NCBI GenBank assembly: GCA_903937835.1 | Contig: CAJAAV010000263.1 | Coordinates: forward strand, 1-36,563 | Source of the DNA: an uncultured Chlorobiaceae bacterium | GTDB lineage: Bacteria > Bacteroidota > Chlorobiia > Chlorobiales > Chlorobiaceae | Direction of reading: 5' to 3' | Length of the DNA stretch: 36,563 nt | Part shown: positions 27,004 through 34,899 of the stretch, in pieces | Numbering within the stretch: position 1 is the first letter of the stretch | Layout: each line of letters opens with the position of its first letter | The notes under the pieces: model-generated | Databases searched by the model: none | Seen by the model: the letters and a program-made list of their open reading frames with translations, nothing else | What the model was told of the DNA's origin: nothing | Made by a program: the position numbers and the translations under genes

Positions 27004-27849
27004 GTGCAAAAAAACATCTACAAGCCAGCCATTATGAAAATCGTCGGACGTCACGACGAAGCGCCAGGCGTAAAAACCTTGAGGCTTGAATTTCAGGATC
27101 CGGACGACCATGAGCAGTTCAAAAAAACCTTCCGCACCGGTATGTTCGGGCTCTATGGTGTGTATGGCGAAGGAGAGAGTACGTTCTGTGTTGCCAGTCC
27201 TGAAACCCGCAAAGAGTATATAGAATGCACCTTTCGCCAATCTGGACGGGTGACTTCTGCTCTGGCGGACGCAGATATTGGCGACCTCATCACCTTCCGT
27301 GGGCCATACGGGAACCGCTTTCCCATTGAAAATTTCCAGGGCAAGAATCTCCTCTTTGTTTCGGGTGGAATAGCTTTGCCACCAACACGGAGCGTTATCT
27401 GGTCATGTCTTGATCAACGTGAAAAATTCGGCAAGGTTACTATTGTCTACGGTGCCCGCACTGTAGCCGATCTGGTTTACAAGCATGAGCTGGAAGAGTG
27501 GCAGGAGCGCGCTGATGTCGATCTTGTCCTCACCGTTGATCCGGGTGGAGAATCGCCAGACTGGAAACACAAAGTCGGCTTTGTTCCCACCGTCCTTGAA
27601 GATGCCGCTCCTTCTCCCGAAAATTGCATTGCCGTCATCTGCGGACCGCCGATCATGATCAAATTCACCCTGATCTCGCTCAAAAAGCTTGGATTTGCTG
27701 AAGCGAACGTTTACACAACCCTTGAAAATCGGATGAAATGCGGGGTCGGCAAATGCGGACGCTGCAATGTCGGCTCGGTCTATGTCTGCAAGGAGGGACC
27801 AGTCTTTACAGCGGCTGAAGTTTCCCGAATGCCTGCGGCCGATTTATAG
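27004..27849 (+). CDS. flxA: FlxA-like NAD(P)H/FAD oxidoreductase (AsrB-like)
   Basis: A ferredoxin-NADP-reductase-like flavoprotein of 281 residues with a C-terminal [2Fe-2S] site, as in AsrB and PyrK. The FAD domain (about 10-105) has KTLRLEF and RGPYGNRFP. The NAD(P) domain (about 110-235) has LLFVSGGIALPPTRSVI, VYGAR and CGPPIMIKFT. The C-terminal cysteines are in MKCGVGKCGRCNVG with a further Cys in VYVCKEGPVF. The GTG start at 27004 is chosen because residues 3-12 (KNIYKPAIMK) resemble the N-terminus typical of the family; the ATG at 27034 would cut it. It is the last gene of the Flx/Hdr operon and the likely entry point for electrons from NADH or NADPH. Coenzyme preference cannot be read from the sequence with certainty. 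Confidence 0.88.
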   Translation: MQKNIYKPAIMKIVGRHDEAPGVKTLRLEFQDPDDHEQFKKTFRTGMFGLYGVYGEGESTFCVASPETRKEYIECTFRQSGRVTSALADADIGDLITFRGPYGNRFPIENFQGKNLLFVSGGIALPPTRSVIWSCLDQREKFGKVTIVYGARTVADLVYKHELEEWQERADVDLVLTVDPGGESPDWKHKVGFVPTVLEDAAPSPENCIAVICGPPIMIKFTLISLKKLGFAEANVYTTLENRMKCGVGKCGRCNVGSVYVCKEGPVFTAAEVSRMPAADL

Positions 27850-27923
27850 CGAGCGGCAATACCCGAAATTATGATTCTCAGGAAACATCTTTTTTACAAG
27901 AGAACAACATCCCAAAAACCTGT

Positions 27924-28403
27924 ATGAAAAAAATTGTCACGCTTATTATTACACTGCTCTTCTCCGCAACCGGCTCACTTCTGGCAGAAGAAGCTCCTCC
28001 AGTTTCCGTCACTTCCCAACCATTTGGCAGCATCACCGTCAACATCACCGATATAAATAAACCGGACGGCATTCTTGGTGTTTCACTCTACAACTCTAAA
28101 AAAGGGTTTCCTGGCAAGCACGAACAGGCCTGTGCCAATCAACTAAAAAAAATCACCAGCACAGAGGATAAGGTTGTCTTTAACAATATTCCTTATGGCA
28201 ACTACGCAGTCAGCATCATGCATGACGAAAACAGCAACGGAAAACTGGAGACAAACTTTTTCGGCATACCCAAAGAGGGCGTCGGAGTTTCAAACAATCC
28301 AAAAATAGGAATGGGCGGACCAAAGTTCAAAGATTCTGAGTTTATACTTGATACAAAACAGCTTGAACTTACGATTGTTATGAAGTATTTTAATCGCAAT
28401 TGA
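27924..28403 (+). CDS. DUF2141 family secreted protein
   Basis: A 159-residue protein with a clear signal peptide: MKKIVTLIITLLFSATGSLLA, with likely cleavage after LLA. The mature part is a single DUF2141 domain of about 115 residues, recognised by GSITVNITDINKPDGILGVS, YNSKKGFPGK, NNIPYGNYAVSIMHDENSNG and the ending with FFGIPKEGVGVSNN and MGGPKFKDSEF. DUF2141 is a predicted beta-sandwich of unknown function found in the periplasm or outside the cell of many Gram-negative bacteria. It is 74 bases downstream of flxA and 30 upstream of the YnbE-like gene. It may be the first gene of the envelope operon, or be read through from the Flx operon, since no clear terminator separates them. Confidence 0.88.
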   Translation: MKKIVTLIITLLFSATGSLLAEEAPPVSVTSQPFGSITVNITDINKPDGILGVSLYNSKKGFPGKHEQACANQLKKITSTEDKVVFNNIPYGNYAVSIMHDENSNGKLETNFFGIPKEGVGVSNNPKIGMGGPKFKDSEFILDTKQLELTIVMKYFNRN

Positions 28404-28433
28404 ACATTCCTCAAAAGAAATAAACCAACCATT

Positions 28434-28640
28434 ATGAAGAGAAAAAACATTATAAGTATGATGACGTTTCTTTCGATCACAGCAGGGGGACTCATGACGG
28501 GATGCAGCCCTACCGTGAAGATTGAAGCGCCCGACAAACCCATTGTCATCAACATGAACATCAAGATTGATCACGAAATCAGGATCAAGGTTGACCGTGA
28601 ACTTGACTCCCTGCTTGACAACAAAAAAGGTTTATTCTAA
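28434..28640 (+). CDS. ynbE: YnbE-like small outer-membrane lipoprotein
   Basis: A 68-residue lipoprotein. The signal sequence ends in a lipobox LMTGC, with Cys23 by count as the lipidated residue. The mature part, reading PTVKIEAPDKPIVINMNIKI then a charged HEIRIKVDRELDSL, matches the small YnbE family. In E. coli YnbE is an outer-membrane lipoprotein that works with the AsmA-like protein YdbH, forming an intermolecular beta-sheet with it, in phospholipid transport between membranes. The neighbours ydbL-like and ydbH-like directly downstream support this strongly. The stop at 28640 lies 16 bases before the next start. Confidence 0.88.
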   Translation: MKRKNIISMMTFLSITAGGLMTGCSPTVKIEAPDKPIVINMNIKIDHEIRIKVDRELDSLLDNKKGLF

Positions 28641-28656
28641 CCAGGAGGAACACAAG

Positions 28657-29004
28657 ATGAGAACCATACAACAAATTACTCTAAAAATAGCGGTGGCGGT
28701 GATGATGATTGCAGGCACAGTCTCTCCCGCTTTTGCACTTGACCTTGAAACTGCTCGCTCCAATGGACTTGCAGGTGAGGTTGACAACGGCCTTCTTGCC
28801 ATTCCTCCAGGAGCACCGGCAGATGCCCAGGAACTGATTACCAGCATCAACAATTCACGTCGCGCAGAGTATGCAAAAGTTGCCGCACAGAACAATCTGG
28901 CGCTTGAAGCAGTTGGCACAATGATGTCCCAGAAAATCTATGGACGTCTGCCTGCAGGAACATGGGTTCAGGTTCAGGGAAAATGGATACAAAAAGCACG
29001 GTAA
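28657..29004 (+). CDS. ydbL: YdbL-like periplasmic protein (DUF1318)
   Basis: A 115-residue exported protein. The start at 28657 is chosen because a strong AGGAGG (28643-28648) sits 8 bases upstream and because a signal peptide begins at once (KIAVAVMMIAGTVSPAFA, likely cleaved after AFA). A longer frame reaching back to 28567 would run into ynbE and has no such support. The mature part shows the DUF1318 pattern: LETARSNGLAGEVDNGLLA, then INNSRRAEYAKVA, and a C-terminal GTWVQVQGKWIQK. In E. coli YdbL is encoded with YdbH and YnbE and is thought to modulate their interaction. Seventeen bases separate it from the ydbH-like frame. Confidence 0.9.
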   Translation: MRTIQQITLKIAVAVMMIAGTVSPAFALDLETARSNGLAGEVDNGLLAIPPGAPADAQELITSINNSRRAEYAKVAAQNNLALEAVGTMMSQKIYGRLPAGTWVQVQGKWIQKAR

Positions 29005-29020
29005 AACCAGAAATAAACTG

Positions 29021-31163
29021 ATGCCGAAATTGCTGCCGCGCCTCTTGATTGCCGTGCTTCTGCTGCTGGCACTTCTGCCGGCAGCAGCATGGCTTCTCTT
29101 TCCCTGGTACGCACAGTCTCTGCTTGATCTCGCCATCAAAGACAAGCCTTTTCGGATTGAAGTTTCGGGTGTCGACCTGCCAACTACTTCTGGAATCGGG
29201 TTTCGCTCTTTAAAGGCAATCATTACTACCCCACCCGATGGCTGCAGCAATGAAGCGGCAACCTATACCTTGTCATTGACCAACGGTAACATATCCTGGA
29301 GGTTGAAGACTCCAAACCAATGGAAAACCGGCGGATTTTCAGCCCAAGTTAGTTGATGCAACATTCTCGCTGAAAGCCGACTCACTCACTGTCACCCCCA
29401 AACCACAACAATTTATCTTCTCCGACAGGAATTCCCTTGTAACCATCGGTGTTGAAATCTTCCGCGACAAGAATTCCTTCATTTCCATCAAGCCTCTCTC
29501 TGCTTCATACACCATCAACGGAGCAACGGTCAAACACGAAAAACTTGGCCTTGAGGGAATAAGCTACAACATCAGGCTCAGCGATGCTGAACACTGGCAA
29601 CAGCCTCTCGACACACTGCGTGTGGAAATGTTCTCCAGCAATGGAAATCCTTTGCCAGTTCATCATTTCAAAGCACTCTTTGGCTCAAAACGCGATCCAC
29701 TCAAACCTTGTACCCTTACACTGAGCGATTGCTCGGTGGAACTCTTTCAGTGGAAAGCCTCAACAGAACAGATTGAATATGATCTGAAGAATAAACAGAG
29801 CCGCCTTACCATCAATTTTGCCGAAATTCCCCTGAACGAGTTGCCTGGATTCAACCTCGGTGGCAACAAAACGCCATTTGCCACCGGGCAAATAAGCGGA
29901 TCTTTTCCCATTGAATTCCGGGATTCGACGTTACTCGTACGAAATGCTGTCATTGTTGCCGGAAAAGGCGCAAAAATCATCTCCTTCACCAAGGAACACA
30001 AACCCCTGCTTTCGCTCGATATAGGCATCATAAAAGGAAAAGATGAACTGCTGAAAAACCTTAATGCCACCATTAAGCTTAACAGCAAAAACAACAAATT
30101 ATCTGGTCTCACACTGAGTGACCTGTCAGCAACATTACTTGGAGGAAGAATCTCCTCAACGCCAGTCAGCGTCGACCAATCAACAAAAATATCTCCTTTT
30201 ACTCTTGTACTCAGTAATATCAAAATTCTGGACCGTATTCACCTCCAGGGAGACTTCAAAGGGTCACTACAGGGAGAGGTAAGCGGGATTGTTCCGCTTG
30301 CTATGACGAACAAAAGTTTTTCCATTCAGAATGCCCGTCTGCAATCCTCGGGAGGAGGCCGTGTTACCATTGCACCACCTTCAAAACAGCAACACACGAG
30401 TGAGCGCATTTTCGGGCCAGAGAAGCCGGATGCGGACTATACGTTCAGCGAACCAGACCTTCTGTTGAACCGAACGATTGATGGATACACCACAATCAAT
30501 TTCAAACTGAAACATCTGCAAAGAAAAACTTCTGGGGGCGAAATGGCGCTTCTGTCGCCTGAAGGAAGGCTCTCTCTCTGGCAGAACCGCCTCAAACCTG
30601 ATATGGTTTCCCTTTCAAACTTCACAACAGGTTTTCTTGACGGAACAGTTGCTATCAAGAGTATTAACTATGATATGTCAAGAAAAGAGGGAGAGACCAC
30701 ACTTCTTCTCAACAACATTCCTCTTCAAAAGATGCTCGACCTGCAGGGCACAAAAAAAATCTATGCCACCGGCACTATCAGAGGATCAATCCCTGTAAAA
30801 ATAAAAACCGAGACGTTTGAAATCCTGGATGGGAGCATGAACGCTGAACAATCCGGACAAATCATCTATGCGACCACCCCTGAAGAACGCGCTGCAGCCA
30901 ATCAAGGATTGCGCACCACATACGAGGCACTCTCCAATTTTCTTTACGTACAACTCGTCTCATCAATCAGCATGGCCCCGAATGGCCAATCAGTCATTAC
31001 CGTCAACCTCAAAGGTTCAAACCCTGACTTTCAGGCTGGACGACCCATCGAGCTCAACCTCAACGTCCAGCAAAACCTGCTCGACCTCATGCGCACCCTC
31101 TCAATTTCCTCGAACGTTGAACAGATCATCTCTGAAAAATCGCTGCAACTGCATAAGAAATAA
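29021..31163 (+). pseudogene. ydbH: YdbH-like AsmA-family intermembrane protein, split by a single frameshift
   Basis: The first part starts at ATG 29021 with an N-terminal membrane anchor (LLPRLLIAVLLLLALLPAAAWLLF) and stops early at 29354-29356. From about 29307 the next frame (+1) is open to 31163 and clearly continues the protein. Dropping one T from the TTTT run at 29336-29339 joins the two smoothly (GGF then QPKLVDATFSLKADS), giving about 713 residues. The long second part has the repetitive beta-strand character of AsmA-like bridge proteins and a C-terminus (QNLLDLMRTLSI) typical of YdbH, which spans the periplasm with YnbE. The rest of the frame is undamaged, so this is either a very recent mutation, a phase-variable tract, or a sequencing error. 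E. coli YdbH is longer (about 880). Confidence 0.85.
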
Positions 31164-31250
31164 ACAATCAAGCCAAGTTCAGTACAAAAGCCGATTTTAT
31201 GCCGCTAAAAAAGTAAAAAAAACGAATAGCATGAAAATGATGTTTACTTG

Positions 31251-31279
31251 TTGTCACTTGGTAGTTAGTATGGAATACT
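31251..31279 (+). promoter_or_regulatory. Candidate sigma-70-type promoter before the coiled-coil gene
   Basis: TTGTCA (31251-31256, five of six to the -35 consensus) is followed after 17 bases by AATACT (31274-31279, four of six to the -10 consensus). It ends about 30 bases before the start at 31310, and TAAGG (31301-31305) is a plausible ribosome-binding site. Confidence 0.4.
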
Positions 31280-31309
31280 CTATCTCTTCAACCAACAAAA
31301 TAAGGCGCC

Positions 31310-31585
31310 ATGAACAAGAAATCCTATATCGACAACTTTGACCGTAAGCTCAGGTCGTGGGACAAAGATATCGCAAAACTTGAGAAAAAAGCTGAACAAA
31401 TAACACGAACCCTTCATCAACGCATTAATGAATTGAAGCAGCATCGAGCAACTGCTGCGGCAAAAACAACTGATCTTCTGCACAGCAGTGAGGAGGCATG
31501 GGTAGAAGTGAGATATGGCGCCGAACAAGCCCTCAGCGACTTCAAAAAAGCCTTCAGAAAAGCAAGAGCAAAGTTCGGAAAATAA
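31310..31585 (+). CDS. Small coiled-coil protein, function unknown
   Basis: A 91-residue, highly charged protein predicted by eye to be almost entirely alpha-helical. A heptad-like coiled coil runs through about residues 5-60 (KLRSWDKDIAKLEKKAEQ, then LHQRINELKQHR), followed by a helix with EEAWVEVRYGAEQALSDF and a basic tail (KKAFRKARAKFGK). The second segment resembles small sll1863/apolipoprotein-like stress proteins of cyanobacteria and other bacteria, but I cannot name a function. There is no signal peptide or membrane segment. TAAGG lies 4 bases before the ATG, and a candidate promoter is just upstream, so it is probably transcribed apart from ydbH. Confidence 0.7.
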   Translation: MNKKSYIDNFDRKLRSWDKDIAKLEKKAEQITRTLHQRINELKQHRATAAAKTTDLLHSSEEAWVEVRYGAEQALSDFKKAFRKARAKFGK

Positions 31586-31719
31586 GTGGCAACTATGGTT
31601 TATACCAAAGCGTAGCTCTGATATCTTTATCTACATACAGGTAGAGAATTTTCTTTTCCTTTTAGCATATAAAACATGTAATTTGCTATAAAACAAATAC
31701 TTAAAAACAAACCTCCATT

Positions 31720-31735
31720 TGGCATGGTTATTGCT
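31720..31735 (+). promoter_or_regulatory. Putative sigma-54 (RpoN) -24/-12 promoter
   Basis: TGGCATGGTTATTGCT matches the sigma-54 consensus TGGCAC-N5-TTGCW at all but one defined base, with the required GG (31721-31722) and GC (31733-31734) separated by 10 bases. It lies about 55 bases before the start of the repeat protein at 31791, so transcription would begin near 31746. No enhancer-binding site was identified. Confidence 0.5.
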
Positions 31736-31790
31736 TTAATAAAGGCAACAGGTTGGAAAAGTAACCCTGACACCTTTTAACGCAATAATC

Positions 31791-32723
31791 ATGACAAACA
31801 TCAGCACTCTCTACGGCGATCTTTCTGGAGTGGAGTTCCAGACACTCTTTTCTAATGGGAAAATGGACGGATGCCTTGTCAAACAACACAATACCCTGAC
31901 AACCCCTTACGGCTGCCTGGTACCTCAATACGAAGCTGAAGACATGGGACGCCGGTCAGTCAAACCGATGTACTTCAACAAGGATGGTTCTCTGAAATCC
32001 ATTGCTCTGCAGTCACAAACCATACTGGAAACACCGGTTGGAGCCATCCCTGCGGAACTGGTTACTTTTCATAAAAATGGAAGCATCAAAAGAATATTTC
32101 CGCTCGATGGCAAACTGAGCGGCTTCTGGTCATGGAAGAACGAGTTTGCCCTTGCCAGCACTCTTACCTTCAATTCGCCATTGGGAACACTGAGTGCGAA
32201 AGTGATAGGGCTACAGTTTTATGAAAGCGGAGCACTTAAAAGCGTAACGCTCTGGCCCGGTCAGACCCTCACGATACACTCCCCTATGGGAGAGATTACG
32301 GTACGAAAAGGGTTAGCCTTCTACGAGTCAGGTGCAATCCGATCTTTTGAACCACTGAAAAAAATTGATATTACAACACCAATTGGAACCATAACATCAT
32401 ACGATAACGAACCGAACGGCATTCACGGCGATATCAACTCTGTACAGCTTTCGGAAGATGGCTCGATTGAAGCACTCAGCACTGTAGACCATGCAGTGCA
32501 GGTCTCAATACCGGATAAACAGGGCGAACTCTTCCGGCCCGGAGTAAAAAACAACGTCTGCGGAGACGAACGTAAAGTAAGTGTTCCTATGAAGGTACGA
32601 TTCGAAAAGAGACGAGTAATGTTTCACGACAACCCGAAGTTCTCTTTCGACATTGAACAGTGCTCCTTTGAAGTCAGAAAACTGGAACCAAAAACCAGGG
32701 ATCCTGCATATTCCTGTGCATGA
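31791..32723 (+). CDS. Unrecognised protein with MORN-like repeats
   Basis: A 310-residue cytosolic-looking protein without signal peptide or membrane segment. It contains at least five copies of a motif of the type (F/L)-x-x-(D/S/N)-G-(S/A)-(L/I)-(K/R/E)-x-(I/V/F/L): FNKDGSLKSIAL, FHKNGSIKRIFP, FYESGALKSVTL, FYESGAIRSFEP, LSEDGSIEALST. Between them lie T-P-x-G segments (TTPYG, ETPVG, NSPLG, HSPMG, TTPIG). The pattern resembles MORN-type or YwqK-like beta-hairpin repeats, so an elongated beta structure is likely. I do not know a function. No good ribosome-binding site is seen before the ATG at 31791. The putative sigma-54 promoter upstream suggests regulated expression. It converges with the flavoprotein gene and shares a terminator hairpin with it. 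Confidence 0.75.
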   Translation: MTNISTLYGDLSGVEFQTLFSNGKMDGCLVKQHNTLTTPYGCLVPQYEAEDMGRRSVKPMYFNKDGSLKSIALQSQTILETPVGAIPAELVTFHKNGSIKRIFPLDGKLSGFWSWKNEFALASTLTFNSPLGTLSAKVIGLQFYESGALKSVTLWPGQTLTIHSPMGEITVRKGLAFYESGAIRSFEPLKKIDITTPIGTITSYDNEPNGIHGDINSVQLSEDGSIEALSTVDHAVQVSIPDKQGELFRPGVKNNVCGDERKVSVPMKVRFEKRRVMFHDNPKFSFDIEQCSFEVRKLEPKTRDPAYSCA

Positions 32724-32725
32724 TA

Positions 32726-32773
32726 AAAAGAGTCCCCATGCAATAGGCATTTGTCAACTGTCTATTGCATGGG
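32726..32773 (-). terminator. Rho-independent terminator of the cobT-cobS-flavoprotein operon
   Basis: CCCATGCAATAG (32735-32746) and CTATTGCATGGG (32762-32773) form a perfect 12-bp stem with a 15-base loop. Read on the minus strand the hairpin is followed by GACTCTTTTTATC, a typical U-run. The upstream arm lies inside the last codons of the flavoprotein gene and the stop codon is in the loop. On the plus strand there is no T-run after it, so it works best for the minus-strand operon. Confidence 0.85.
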
Positions 32774-34112
32774 TTCCGGCTATCCAGCCAGTGGAAAACG
32801 CTGCCTGCAGGTTAAATCCGCCAATCTCACCGGCGTAATCGAGCAATTCCCCACAAAGAAAAAGTTTTGGAACAATCCTTGACTGCATAGTTTTTGGGTT
32901 CACCTCTGCAAGCGAAACCCCGCCAGCGGAAACTTCGCCCTGATCAAGCGGCACCTCCCGGATACTGCCAAGCGGAAACCGTTTAAGCACCGCAAGCAGC
33001 GACAGCCTCTTCTCCCTGACAAGTACACTCCAGGTGACATCATTCTCTAAAGCAGCCTGACGCATGATAAAAGGGAGAAGTGCCGTAGGAAGAGTGCCAT
33101 GCACAGCAAGCGCAAATGCTCCACGAAGAGGCGCTATCGGGCAGCTTTGCAGATACTTCCGAACCATCTGTGCGCCACTCTTGCGAGCTTGAAACAGAAA
33201 TTTCTCTTCAAGTTCGGCTGCACTCTGTTCTGGAAAAAGATCGACAAAAAGAGAAGCACTGCCAAAAATTGTTGCGAGCTCCCCAATATCACGCGACAGC
33301 GACAGAGCTGCTGGCCCACTGAAACCCCGATGGGTAAAAAGCAGGTCGCCACGACGCTCAACACTCCGGCCGCCAGCAGAGGCAACAAGAGAAACCGAGC
33401 GGAGGGCAACCCCTGATAATATAGCTGGAGGAGGCTTTACGGTGAAAAGTGGCGCCAGCGCAGCCGAAGAATCTTTAATTGAGTGACCAAGCGCTCGGGC
33501 AATCGCCAAGCCATCACCCGTTGTGCCTGTTCGAGACCAGGAAACACCACCAGTTGCCAGAATAACAACATCGGCAGTAAACGATGCGCCAGCAGCCGTT
33601 GTAACAAGAAACTGCTTCCCCTGACGCTTAACACTCCGAACCCGACAGGAAAAAAGCTGCCGCACCGATGATTCACGAAGCAACTCCTCAAAGGCGACAA
33701 CGACCGATGAAGCATCTCCACTCAAAGGGAATACCTTCCCATCAGCCCTCTCCTCTGTCTCAACACCACGAGAACGCAACAAATCAAGAAGATCAGTGTT
33801 TGCGAAGCTGTAAAAAGCAGGTCTCAGAAACCGCTTTTCATTGGGGCGAAGGTAACCCTTTTCGAGAAGCTCTGCTGGCGTACCCCGATGGGTCACATTG
33901 CATTTCCCGCCGCCTGATATCCTGATTTTTGTTCCCGGACGGGCATTCCGCTCAAGCAGCGTTATCGAGCAACTCTTGCCAGAACGTTCTGACGCTCGTC
34001 TTGCGGCAACAGCAGCACACATTCCTGCAGCACCACTACCAATGATAAGAAGAGCAGTATGCCGTACATCTGAGGCTTCAACGCCTCTCTCTGTAATTTT
34101 TGTAGTATCCAT
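32754..34112 (-). CDS. HI0933/BaiN-like NAD(P)/FAD-dependent oxidoreductase
   Basis: A flavoprotein of 452 residues in the HI0933 (YhiN/BaiN) family. It shows the N-terminal FAD Rossmann motif LLIIGSGAAGMCAAVAA (about 21-37), ISGGGKCNVTH (about 64-74) typical of this family, ILATGGVSWSRTGTTGDG, FTHRGFSGPAALSLS, and the C-terminal FAD contact LFLCGELLDYAGEIGGFNLQ (about 418-437). The physiological substrate of most members is unknown; one relative reduces bile-acid intermediates, which is unlikely here. It lies 39 bases after cobS on the same strand and ends in a strong terminator, so it appears to be the last gene of the cob operon. Whether it acts in corrinoid metabolism is only a guess from position. 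Confidence 0.87.
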   Translation of the reverse strand: MDTTKITERGVEASDVRHTALLIIGSGAAGMCAAVAARRASERSGKSCSITLLERNARPGTKIRISGGGKCNVTHRGTPAELLEKGYLRPNEKRFLRPAFYSFANTDLLDLLRSRGVETEERADGKVFPLSGDASSVVVAFEELLRESSVRQLFSCRVRSVKRQGKQFLVTTAAGASFTADVVILATGGVSWSRTGTTGDGLAIARALGHSIKDSSAALAPLFTVKPPPAILSGVALRSVSLVASAGGRSVERRGDLLFTHRGFSGPAALSLSRDIGELATIFGSASLFVDLFPEQSAAELEEKFLFQARKSGAQMVRKYLQSCPIAPLRGAFALAVHGTLPTALLPFIMRQAALENDVTWSVLVREKRLSLLAVLKRFPLGSIREVPLDQGEVSAGGVSLAEVNPKTMQSRIVPKLFLCGELLDYAGEIGGFNLQAAFSTGWIAGTHAIDS

Positions 34113-34151
34113 AAAAAATAAACGTCAGGCTGGACGTCAGCAACAAAATAT

Positions 34152-34895
34152 TTAACTATACGAGCCTGAATACACCGCTCCGGCAATCCAGACAAACACT
34201 TCGGTTAATTCGCTTCCGGCCCCAAGCACATCGCCAGTAACACCCCCGATTTTTTGGTAACTCAACACTCCGGTCACCAACCCTGCTGCAAGTGCGGCCG
34301 GGATCACTGCTAAAAGCGCATAGTGATCAGTATGAAAAAGAAGAAGAAGAAAAAAAAGCGTTAAAACAGAAGTAACCACAATGTGTAAGCGACCAGCCCC
34401 GTTTACGAAGGAGTGAGCTGTGCCTACTTCGCGGCGGGCGTAAGGCAGAGATGAAGCAAGGAGAACCTGCACCAAACGTGCAAGCAGTACACCTGCAACA
34501 ATGACTTCAAAAGCCCTGAACTCAAGAAGCTTCAGCACAGCAATCCATTTGAGCAGCATCATGCCGGAAAGAGCGATAGCCCCAAAAGAGCCAACATTCG
34601 GATCCTTCATAATCCGCAGTGCGGCCTCCCTTGTTCGGCCTCCCCAGAATCCATCAGCCATATCGGCAAGACCATCGGCATGCATTCCTCTGGTCAAGGC
34701 AATACCACCAAGAACCACAAATGCTGCCGAAAGCTCTTTCCACGCCAAGAAATGACCGAAAGCAGCCTGCAGGAGACCAAGCAGAAGCCCAACCACTGGA
34801 AACCAGAATAACGAGTTACTGAAGGTTTCAGTATCCTTGCCTGGAACAGGAAGCACCGTCAAGGTTCTCAACGCTGTGACAAGGCTTCTCAGCAT
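34152..34895 (-). CDS. cobS: Adenosylcobinamide-GDP ribazoletransferase (cobalamin synthase)
   Basis: CobS is the inner-membrane enzyme that joins adenosyl-GDP-cobinamide with alpha-ribazole (or its phosphate), the last stage of cobalamin assembly. The start at 34895 is preferred to the ATG at 34952: GGAGAG ends about 8 bases before it at the end of cobT, the protein then begins MLRSLVTALRTLTVLPVPG as in the family, and the length (247) is typical. The conserved acidic block HADGLADMADGFWGG (about 72-86) and RIMKDPNVGSFGA are present, with several hydrophobic membrane helices after it and GGVTGDVLGAGSEL near the C-terminus. Four bases separate its start from the cobT stop. Confidence 0.93.
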   Translation of the reverse strand: MLRSLVTALRTLTVLPVPGKDTETFSNSLFWFPVVGLLLGLLQAAFGHFLAWKELSAAFVVLGGIALTRGMHADGLADMADGFWGGRTREAALRIMKDPNVGSFGAIALSGMMLLKWIAVLKLLEFRAFEVIVAGVLLARLVQVLLASSLPYARREVGTAHSFVNGAGRLHIVVTSVLTLFFLLLLFHTDHYALLAVIPAALAAGLVTGVLSYQKIGGVTGDVLGAGSELTEVFVWIAGAVYSGSYS

Positions 34896-34899
34896 CGCC

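Noticed and set aside
25129-27849. Anaerobic sulfite reductase operon (asrABC)
   Set aside because: AsrA- and AsrB-like proteins are present but no sirohaem AsrC-type subunit; the hdrCB, hdrA and mvhD-like genes fit the Flx-Hdr complex better.
28567-28656. Extended N-terminus for the YdbL-like gene
   Set aside because: The extension overlaps ynbE in another frame and would bury the signal peptide; the AGGAGG at 28643-28648 fixes the start at 28657.
29330-29360. Programmed +1 ribosomal frameshift in ydbH similar to prfB
   Set aside because: There is no CTT-TGA-type shift site or upstream Shine-Dalgarno-like stimulator at the stop; a one-base error or mutation in the TTTT run is simpler.
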